A DNA stretch of 37,083 bases from the NCBI GenBank assembly GCA_022925895.1, contig JAKSYS010000624.1, positions 1 through 37,083 on the forward strand, in the 5' to 3' direction. How positions within the stretch are numbered: the stretch's first letter is position 1; the number at the start of each line of letters is the position of its first letter. Origin of the DNA: Fragilaria crotonensis. Its lineage: Eukaryota > Bacillariophyta > Fragilariophyceae > Fragilariales > Fragilariaceae. Below are positions 29,238 through 37,083 of the stretch, one piece after another. The position numbers and the translations under genes are program-made. A model generated the notes under the pieces. The model was not told where the DNA came from. It made no database searches and saw nothing but the letters and a program-made list of their open reading frames with translations.

Positions 29238-31851
29238 ATGACACAAAGTTGGAAAGGCAACGCCATGTCTCAAGACGACATGATGCTGAAAGATACGGTT
29301 CTTGTTTTGAACGAAAAGGATGAAATCATTGGATCGGCAAGCAAGAAAGATTCTCACGTGTTTTCACCTCAACAACCTCGTGGGATCTTGCATCGTGCCT
29401 TTTCTGTCTTTTTGTTTGATGAATCGACTGGTGAATTGTTGTTGCAGCAGCGTGCATCGACCAAAATTACCTTTCCCAATGTAAGTAATGTTCTTGCAAA
29501 GCCTACTGGATGAAGAAATACTGGCTGGTCGTCTACCAATACGAATAAGAATCGTCCTCTAGTCACATGGTCACTCACTTTATCGTTTGCTATTCATCAT
29601 TTCTTTAAATAAAACACAGGTATGGACCAACACGTGTTGTTCGCACCCGTTGCACGGAATGGAGCCAAACGAAGTCGATCAAACTTGTGCCGATGGCAAG
29701 GTTCTTGGTGTCAAATATGCTGCCATTCGAAAGCTCAATCACGAGTTGGGAATCCCGCCGGATCAATTGGATGTTTACAAATTCAAGTTCTTGACTCGTC
29801 TTCATTATTGGGCGACGGACAGTGTAACTCATGGGCCGAATAGGTGAGTTCGAGACACTGTGGATGGAAGGCCGCAACTGGGTGACGCTGCGAGATTCCA
29901 CACATCACTCACCGCTTTGAACGTGCAGTCCTTGGGGAGAACATGAAATCGACTATGTATTGTTCTACACCATTCCCAACAAGCAGGCCCTCAGCATGAC
30001 ACCACATGTTGATGAAGTCGATGCTCTGAAATGGGTCTCCCAAGAACAACTCAAGAACATGTTTGACGACACCTCTCTCTTGTTTTCTCCCTGGTTCCGA
30101 CTGATTGTTCGCAAGTGGTTCTTTGGCCCATGCGGGTGGTGGACGAACTGGAAAGAGTGCATGACGACAGACAAATTCAACGATTACACCAATATTCATC
30201 GCTTCGATCCCCCCAAGGAACACCTCGGTGGTGCCGGCAAAGCGGGACCCATGTTTGAGTGAGTAGCAATTATCTGGCATAGTAGTAGTTGTTTGGTTTT
30301 GGTGACGATATCATCACGTTGCTCACATTCGTCTCTTGTCGCATCTCTGCCCACAGAGTTGCCAACGTTGGAAACACACAGAAAAAGCAAGGTGCTTACG
30401 GGAAAATCAAGACCCATAAGGAAAGCATGTTGAGCCAGCTGTCGCACGTCGATGAAGTATGGTCTGCGATCACCCTTCTGTACCTCAAGCCTCTTCGTTC
30501 CAACCTCAACACGGAGTACATCAAGAAGACATTTCCAACTGCAGAACTTGAGTTCTGCGACGACATTCTTGGGAAGGTTTCTCGTAGCTTTGCCGCCGTC
30601 ATTCGACAGCTTCCAAGCCAATTGTTGGTTGACATTCTCATCTTTTATCTGGTCTTGAGGGCATTGGATACCATTGAAGACGACACGACTTCCTTTGCCT
30701 CGCATGCCATTAAAGTGGAACATTTGGTGGATTTCTATAAAAATGCTCTGATCGACCCCAAATGGGCGTTGGATGGTGTCGGCGAGGCCGATGAAAAGCG
30801 CCTTCTCCAAGAATTTCCGAAATGCCAAATGGTACTGAGTAAGCTGAGCCCAGACTCGCGAGCGATCATTGCGGACATTACAGAACGCATGGCAAATGGG
30901 ATGGCAGAATTCGTGGACAAGGACATGGGACAGGGCACAGCCGACGTGAAGGAATACAATCGTTACTGTCATTTCGTTGCGGGCCTCGTTGGTGAAGGTT
31001 TGAGTCGACTCTTTGCAGCGTCAGGTCTTGAAAATCCCGAACTGGCCACCAGCGTTCACCTCAGCGACCAAATGGGTCTGTTCTTGCAAAAAGTCAACAT
31101 CATTAGGGATTATTTGGAAGATTATGTTGACGGACGTGCCTGGTGGCCGCAGACTATATGGAAAAAGTACAGCAAATCTGGCGATCTTGGATACTTTTGT
31201 CAACAGGACGACCCGGAAGCCCGTGCCCTTTCTCTACAATGTTTGAATGAGTTGGTGACTGATGCCCTTGAGCTGGCGCCGGACTGTTTGGCATACATGT
31301 CGAAATTGCAATGTGTCGAGGTGTTCCGCTTCTGTGCGATTCCTCAAGTCATGGCGATAGCTACGCTCGACACTCTCTATGGGAATCCAAAGGTCTTTAC
31401 AGGCGTTGTTAAGATTCGTAAGGGTATGTCTTGCCAGTTGATTTTGCAGACCAACAATATTCCCGAGTTGCATGCCATCTTTTTCAGGTTTGCGTCCAGC
31501 ATTGCCAAGAAAGCAAAGACCTTGAAGCGTTCCGGCGTCATCGATCCATCATTCGATCGTACAATCAAGGCGTGCGATGCCATTGTGAAATTGACTGATG
31601 ACACTCGTCTGATCCCCAGTAGCACTGGCAGGTTGATTTTTGGCTTCGTTGCAATCGTTGTTGTGTATCAACTCCTTAAGCTAGCGTGCCCATCCGAATG
31701 GCTGGCATCATTCGAAGAACCTGCCGACCGTGTTTTCAAGGGTCTCGCATTGTTGATGGTGTCGATGGCACTCATGACAAAGGGAGTGGAGCACTCCGAG
31801 TTTGGTCTCAAGACAGCTGATGCTTTACTGTCCACGACGCGTTCTGACTGA
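29238..31851 (+). CDS. IDI-SQS: Isopentenyl-diphosphate delta-isomerase / squalene synthase fusion (IDI-SQS), 4 exons
   Basis: Exons 29238-29480, 29620-29843, 29929-30258 and 30357-31851, with GT-AG introns of 139, 85 and 98 bp, give 763 residues without any break. Residues 1 to ~240 are a type-1 IDI (Nudix fold): TNTCCSHPL with the catalytic Cys and WGEHEIDYVLFY with the catalytic Glu. Residues ~270-763 are squalene synthase: DTIEDD (~370) and DQMGLFLQKVNIIRDYLED (~504) are the two Asp-rich Mg-diphosphate motifs. YCHFVAGLVGEGL precedes the second. Two hydrophobic C-terminal segments (LIFGFVAIVVVYQLL and GLALLMVSMALMT) should anchor it in the ER. IDI interconverts IPP and DMAPP; SQS joins two farnesyl diphosphates to squalene, the first sterol-committed step. 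The same fusion order is documented in diatoms, which supports the taxonomic call. Confidence 0.95.
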
Positions 31852-32500
31852 ATGCTCTTCCTGTTGAGTCGGTAGGCACTCAAAATTAAACACCAGTCAC
31901 TTTTATTTGTTGAGTTTTGGCTTCCCTCCTCAATTATGAGTCTTTGTCTCCCGCTTCTGCTGAGCAAGAGATTGGTCATAGGGGAGTACCGTGACGGTGT
32001 GAATGCTTCGCCCGTCTTACTCCAACCATGGAGACGGTCACTGTACAGGCTCTTTGACGGGCTCGATGTAGTGAAGGCTGGAATGGAATACGCCACTCTT
32101 TCCACGTCCTTATCTACTGTCAATTGTTGCGCTTTGAGGGAGCGCGATGTAGTGCAGACTGGAATGGAATAGGCCATATCTACTGTCAATTGTTGCGCTT
32201 CTCGCTATGTTGCATTATCAAGTGGAATGATAACTGGCACCGGAGGAGCCCGCAGCCAGGAATAGCAATCGGCATTTTGCGTTCCCTCTACGAAACACCA
32301 TGCCCTTTATGTTGAGGACTGTCCATGAGATGAAGTTCGTGGATGTCCTCATTCTCCAGAGCACCGCCCGCAACGCTCAATGCGAAGAGTCCGCTCATGA
32401 TCTCGGTAGTAGATGATGAGAAGCCATTTTAACTGCAAACGTTCGAAAGGATGCTAGGTCTGACAGTGGAGATTTGGAAATATCCTACCAGCTGTTAAAG
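31852..32500. other. Intergenic region downstream of IDI-SQS
   Basis: No gene is supported. Short nested direct repeats occur at 32064-32200: TATCTACTGTCAATTGTTGC at 32111 and 32177, and CGATGTAGTG...GGAATGGAATA at 32064 and 32145. Frames at 31668-32189 (-) overlap the IDI-SQS 3' end and are not convincing. Confidence 0.5.
32064..32200. repeat. Interleaved short direct repeats
   Basis: Two motifs alternate, each present twice: a 27-mer-like unit at 32064-32090 and 32145-32171 (81 bp apart, three mismatches or fewer), and a 24-bp exact unit at 32111-32134 and 32177-32200 (66 bp apart). Unequal spacing means one unit has lost about 15 bp between the motifs. This looks like a small recent tandem duplication. 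Confidence 0.8.
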
Positions 32501-32810
32501 TAAGCGTATCATAGACCGGAACTGCCATTTTCCTTTCCGCCAATCACCAGCCGCGACCCATATCTGAATTGCGACAGTACACCAGATAGTCTCAATATAT
32601 GGCTTCTGCTCATGATCAATTGGTGATTCGATCGTGTCCCTTCGATTCAACTGTTGCGCATGCGCCATGATGTTGCTTTCTATAGTGCTAACTGTTCTTA
32701 AAAGGAGGACCTTCCCTTTGACAATGCTTTAGAAATGTAAGTGCATGTTATTATCACGTAGCGTCTGCCGATTTCTCGACCATTTAAGCCCCTGGCTGCT
32801 TTTGCTGGTA
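32500..32810. other. 3' flank of the ankyrin gene, shared with its duplicate
   Basis: The sequence starting CATAGACCGGAACTGCCA near 32510 is repeated, diverged, from about 34980 (CATAGACCGGAACCGCCA). The match continues through GGTATCAAAGAGAACCGCAAAG into the ankyrin coding end. This region is therefore part of the duplicated unit and not independent intergenic DNA. Confidence 0.7.
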
Positions 32811-34723
32811 TCAAAGAGAACCGCAAAGACAGGCCTTGTTGTGGTCCTCTAGACATTTCACAATGTCAAAAATGTCAAGGTTGCGAGCAACGTCAAGGAC
32901 TGTTGAGCCTGCTCGACTCTTGATCCTGGTGTCGACATCATTAAGTCTCAATATCATGGAAACAGTATCAGTTTGGCCGGTGAGGGTGGCCCAATGAAGA
33001 GCAGTGTAACCATGCACGCCTTGCACGTTAACATCAGCACCATGGTCGCCCAAAGCTTCCACGACATCCCAATAGCCACGGCCACTCGCCAAATAAAGGG
33101 CCGACTCGCCCCTCTTATTGAGAACATTCACATCAATCTTCTCATGTTGCATCAATAAAGGAACCACCTCCAAATTACCGTGCACGATCGCCAGCATCAG
33201 GCCAGTGTTACCATCGCCATCCATTGCATTCACATCAACTTTGTCGTGTTCGAGAAAACTCTTACATAGTCGGTGTTTCGTTTCAAGATCGCCAGAATCA
33301 GAGCTGAGCGCTTCGTATCACTTCGGGCATTCACATCAATGTTTTCGTGTGCCAACAATTCGGAAACAATGTTCCAACGATCGTTTTTGCTTGCGACAAT
33401 CAAAGGGGTCTGTCCACAATTATCTTTTGTATTGACGTCCACCTTGTCGTATGCCAGTAACGCTCGTAGTATGTCCCAATCAACGGAATCCTTCACAGTA
33501 GCACATGACAGGGCTGTGTTGCCATCGTTATCCCTAACATTAACATCCACTTTGTCGTGTTCCAACAACTTGCGTACGGTGTTGACGCTTCCTTCCACAG
33601 TTGCTATAATTAGAGCAGTGCGGTTCAATTCACTTTGAGCATTCACGTCGATCTTTTCGTGCGTCAACAATGCAGAAACAGTATCCCAATGAAATTCCAT
33701 GCATGCGACAATCAATGCGGTATCTCCACAACTATTCTTGGCGCTGACATCCACCATTTCGTGTTGAAGGAGTTCTAGAACAACATCATTGTGGCCATTG
33801 GTGCACGCCGCCAGGAGGGCGGTGCGGCCATTGTCATCCCTGTCATTCACGTCGACCTCTTGGTGTGCAAGCAACACACGTACGATATCTAAGTTACCTC
33901 CGGCACCAGCCAGAATGAATGCTGTACGGTTCAGTTGATCACGCGCCTTGACGTCAACCTTGTCATGTGTCAACAGCGTAGTAAAAACATGAAAATGGCC
34001 ATGATAGCTTGCCAACATCAGGCTTGTGATACCCAACTTTTCCCCCGCATTTACATCGACCTTTTCATGTTTAATCATCTCTCGAACAACATTAGTGAAT
34101 CCATCATTGCTCGCTGCAACCAGGGCGGTGAAACCCAAGGCATCCGTCGCATTCGCATCCACCCTTTCGTCTGCTAACAAGACGCGCACGACGTCGTCGT
34201 ATTCTCTAATGCTTGCCATAATCAAAGCTGTGCGGCGCTTGACCATATCATCGAAAGCCACTGCATTGACGTCAATATTGCCCTGTTTTAGCAGTACTTC
34301 AACCACACGAGAAAATCCAGTCTTGCATGCATGATGGAAGCTTGTGTGATTCCAATAATCCTTGGCATTTACGTCCACCTGTTGATGCTTCAGAAGTTCT
34401 ACAACCACAGTATGTTGGCCATGCCTGCACGTCTTCATCAGGGCGGTGCGACCATTGATGCATCGTGCATTCACATCCACCTCCTTATGCTCAAGGAATT
34501 CGCGAACAACGTCCAAATGACCGTGACAGCACGCCCACATGAGGCCTGTGTCACGATCTTTATTCCTCAAATTCACATCAGTCCCTGCTCGCAAGAGGTC
34601 TCGAACGCCTTTGAGGTTTCCACTCTTTGCCATTTTGATCAAATCTGGTTCGCTACATCGTCGCTTGCGCTGCTTTGCTCCATAGAAGGACTCAACGCCG
34701 TCTGCATAGTGATAAGCCTGCAT
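32811..34723 (-). CDS. Ankyrin-repeat protein, frame broken once near its C-terminal third
   Basis: The start is the ATG at 34721-34723 (MQAYHYADGVESF); an upstream extension to 34804 lacks an ATG. After a short basic region (KQRKRRCSEPDLIKMAK), about seventeen 33-35-residue ankyrin repeats follow. Their consensus is HExVDVNAxDxxGxTALxxAxxxGHxDVVxxLL, rich in DVNA turns. The frame stops at 33230, giving 497 residues. One additional base near 33255-33258 (four A on the plus strand) would join it, mid-repeat and in register (LEHDKVDVNAMDGDG), to the open frame ending at 32811. The joined length is exactly 637 codons plus stop. Ankyrin stacks bind proteins; no catalytic domain or membrane segment is seen, so the partner is unknown. 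The break is present in the neighbouring duplicate too, so it may be genuine. Confidence 0.8.
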
Positions 34724-34758
34724 TGCTGGCAATTGCAGGTGTGAATTCAATTCCTTTC

Positions 34759-34778
34759 TGGTACTACCGGTAGTACCA
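34759..34778. promoter_or_regulatory. Perfect 20-bp palindrome upstream of the ankyrin gene
   Basis: TGGTACTACCGGTAGTACCA is a perfect palindrome centred 46 bp upstream of the ankyrin ATG, in its leader or promoter. The inner 16 bp (GTACTACCGGTAGTAC) recurs at 2397-2412, 32 kb away, and the 10-bp core CTACCGGTAG recurs near 34964. A dimeric factor site or a cruciform-forming repeat are both possible. No function is shown. Confidence 0.4.
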
Positions 34779-35641
34779 ATGACACGCAGAGCACGGCTTG
34801 TCAAACTACGATGCCATGCGTATCACAGATCACAGCTCTTCTGTGGTGTCTGCTGTACTTGCATACTGCCAGTATTTGGAACTCCGAGTACAGTACTTCT
34901 ATGTACAGTAGCAATTTACAGTACTGATATGTACGGTAGCAATTCGAAAATATACTACCGGTAGCTCTGAAGGTAAACGTAGCATAGACCGGAACCGCCA
35001 ACTTCCTCACTGCCAATCACGAGAACAATAACTGCGGAAGTACACCAAATATAGTGGTAACTGTTCTCGAAAGGAGGGCCTACCCATCGACAACAGTTTG
35101 GACGTGTAAAAAGTATGTTATTATCGTCAAGGAGGTCACGCCTCATGTTTCGTTTTTTTTCTGTTGTGATCGCTTCAAGTTTGTCCATTGCCAGAGACAC
35201 TAGAGTGTCTGCCAATTTCTCGACAATTTCAGCACCTGGCTGCTTATGGTGGTATCAAAGAGAACCGCAAAGCTTATCCTTGTCGTGGTCCTCTAGGCAC
35301 TTCACACTGTCAAACATTTCAAATTTGCAAAGCAACCTCATGGATTGTTGAAGCTGCTGCTCGACTCTTGACTCTTGATGCTTGTAGCGACATAATAAAT
35401 CTCAGTAGCCCCAAAAGAGAGCACTGTAACCACATGCATGCCTCGTACGTTACCATCAGCACAAATATGGTCGCCCAATTGCTACCACGACATCTCAATG
35501 GTGGTCACGAAAACTCGCCAAGTAAAGGTCCGACTGGCACCTTTTATTAAGGACATTCACATCAATCTTCTCATGTTGCAGCAATCAAGGGAACCACCTG
35601 CTAATTACCATTCATGATCGCCAGCATCAGGCCAGTGTTAC

Positions 35642-36887
35642 TGTTCCCATTGTCATCCAGAATTTTCCCAGGGTAGAAAGTAGTAAGTCCATACGAAATC
35701 CTACGTGAAATCTAGTACGGAATCTACGACGAATAGGAGCACAACATCAACCATGAAAGGGAGGGCCCCCCAGGCCCTCTCAAGTTAAGTCATTCAACTA
35801 CAAACATGTCAAACACACCAATGAAGAAGTTTCTTCAATGAAAATGAAGATTGAACAGAAGTGGAGGGAGGAGATTGAATTGCAAGATAACTGGTATTTT
35901 CCAGAATCAAAATTTTTCTACGGCAGAATCTGGTATATTTTCTATGGCGTCGATCAATCATCCATGGTGATCAATTTTTTTCATCAAACTTCATCAGAGC
36001 ACACCAGGTTCTTTGATCCAAGAGCCAAGTTTCTTTCAGAATCAATTAATAAAAGCAGAACCAACCTTTAGGGAGGCATCAAAGACACATTCAAGCAGCA
36101 AGTTACTGAGAGAAGTGGATTCCAAGTGATCCAGAAAAGAGTTTAATTATTCGAGAGCAGAGTTATCCTATTCAAGAGTGGAATTTGTACAGAGAATCGA
36201 TTTAGCATACTGTGCAGGAGAATAAGCATGCAACTGATTTGTTTCACTTCATAGCATAAGCAATCACCAAAGATCCAGTACATTCCAGAGCAGAGCCAAC
36301 CTTAGGAAGGCATCAAAGTCACATTCAAGCAAGTTACCGAGAGAAGTGGATTCCAAGTGATCCAGAAAAGAGTTTAAGTATTCGAGAGCAGAGTTATCCT
36401 ATTCAAGAGTGGAGTTTCCGTATTGCAGTGAATCGATTTCTTCATACGTGCAGCAAAATCAGCATGAAGCAGCCATGATGCAATTGATACATCAATCACC
36501 GAAGATCCAGTACATTCCAGAGCAGGGCCAACCTTTAGGAAGGCAACAAAGTCCTATTCAAGCAGCAGTAAGTCACCGAGTGAAGTGGAAATTTTACTCC
36601 GACAAGTGGTGGATCTTCTTTCCACATTACAGCCACCCTCCCTACCGAGCAGCCATTACCACCAACAAGCAAGAAAGTCAAAGTATCAGAGCATGCAGTC
36701 CTAGAGAAGTCTTCTGGGTTGCAAGATAGTCGGGTAGTGCAGCATTGCACTACTCATTATTCCAGGTGGCCTCTACTGTACTCCAGGGTAGCGGTCATCC
36801 GTGTGGGTCGAGTTCCGTTTTTGTCCGGGACAGCGGCAGCACGTAAAATAGATTTTAGTTTTTTTTTTTTTGTTCCCATTGTCATCC
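35642..36887 (+). mobile_element. Poly-T-tailed retroposon-like element, copy 2 (longer 5' end, ORF broken)
   Basis: The body is 35659-36870, flanked by the exact 17-bp duplication TGTTCCCATTGTCATCC (35642-35658 and 36871-36887). It ends GATTTTAG then about 12 T. It includes 54 bp at the 5' side that copy 1 lacks. Relative to copy 1 the reading frame has an extra C in the CCCCCC run near 35765-35772 and further indels near 36045 and 36200-36300. Only fragments stay open (35838-36071 and 36409-36729). The insertion site lies within the ankyrin pseudogene, and the sequence on both sides aligns to the intact ankyrin gene. The element therefore arrived after, or independently of, that gene's duplication. 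Confidence 0.8.
35838..36729 (+). pseudogene. Broken ORF of retroposon copy 2
   Basis: The sequence corresponds to the copy 1 protein from MKMKIEQKWREE through to SPREVFWVAR, but in at least three frame segments separated by indels and an early stop after INKSRTNL. The conserved beginning (ELQDNWYFPESKFFYG) and end (KWWIFFPHYSHPPYR) remain readable. It is therefore a dead copy, in contrast to the open frame in copy 1. Confidence 0.8.
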
Positions 36888-37083
36888 CACGGCATTCACA
36901 TCCACTTTGTCCCTGTTCGAGAATAATCTTACATAGTCGGTGTTTCATTTCAAGATCGCAAGAATAAGAGATGGGCGGTTCGATTCACTTCGATCTTTCA
37001 CATCAATGTTTTCGTGTGCAAACAAAATGGAAACAACATTCGAACGACCTTTGTACAAACATCATTTGTGTCATTTATATACT

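Larger units (their letters stand above)
34970..37083 (-). pseudogene. Decayed tandem duplicate of the ankyrin gene, interrupted by retroposon copy 2, running off the window
   Basis: From about 34970 the sequence parallels 32500 onward: the CATAGACCGGAAC flank, GGTATCAAAGAGAACCGCAAAG at about 35250, the ankyrin 3' coding end (CACATCAATCTTCTCATGTTGCA near 35560) and GATCGCCAGCATCAGGCCAGTGTTAC at about 35610. It resumes after the inserted element at 36888 with CATTCACATCCACTTTGT and CTTACATAGTCGGTGTTTC. Many indels and stops prevent translation. The duplicate lies head-to-tail upstream of the active copy. Its more 5' repeats continue beyond the window end. Confidence 0.8.

Noticed and set aside
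1..37083. tRNA, rRNA or snRNA genes
   Set aside because: I looked for B-box-like GGTTCGAATCC and rRNA-like blocks and saw none with matching arms; a covariance-model scan would be decisive.

Overview
The window looks like nuclear DNA of a photosynthetic stramenopile, most likely a diatom. The evidence is short GT-AG introns of about 80-140 bp, densely packed genes on both strands, an isopentenyl-diphosphate isomerase-squalene synthase (IDI-SQS) fusion gene of the type known from diatoms, and a secreted Cys-rich beta-helix-like protein with a Pro/Thr/Ala stalk, a style common in diatoms. The species cannot be fixed from sequence alone.

Layout. 1-6.8 kb: one secreted/surface protein gene with three exons (431-1916), then a gene-poor, GTAC-rich stretch. 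That stretch holds a 132-bp-spaced direct repeat, a complete non-autonomous hAT-type element with an 8-bp target duplication (2468-3090), and a decayed coding relic (4909-5580). 6.8-23.2 kb: a housekeeping block with a SET-domain protein (6789-8279, +), an HMG-box ISWI chromatin remodeller (13110-8553, -), a membrane-anchored SGNH-like protein with ten 18-19-residue repeats (14039-16758, +), a WD40/alpha-solenoid coat-like protein (20439-16953, -), a histidine-phosphatase family protein (21143-22138, +) and a membrane protein with a cupin-like core (23221-22244, -). 23.7-26 kb: a two-copy ~497-bp tandem repeat, then a retroposon-like element on the minus strand. 26-31.9 kb: the rRNA-processing factor MRD1/RBM19 (28716-26035, -), diverging from the IDI-SQS fusion (29238-31851, +). 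31.9-37.1 kb: an ankyrin-repeat gene (34723-32811, -) and a decayed tandem duplicate of it (from about 34970 to the window end). The duplicate is interrupted at 35659-36870 by a second retroposon copy in the opposite orientation.

The most interesting find is the repeated element at 24791-25963 and 35659-36870. Each copy has its own long target duplication (14-16 and 17 bp), a shared 3' end with a poly-T tract on the coding strand, and different 5' ends, as expected of target-primed reverse transcription. It carries a roughly 329-residue ORF made of internal ~80-residue repeats that I do not recognise. A second pattern is a set of single-base deficits, mostly at homopolymer runs, that break otherwise well-conserved reading frames: seven in ISWI, two in the WD40 gene and one in the ankyrin gene. 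In each gene the corrected total length is a whole number of codons. Consensus errors are the simplest reading for ISWI and WD40. The ankyrin one recurs in its duplicate and may be real.

No operon logic applies. The functional links are loose: chromatin (ISWI, SET), ribosome biogenesis (MRD1) and sterol/isoprenoid synthesis (IDI-SQS). I saw no rRNA, tRNA or CRISPR array.
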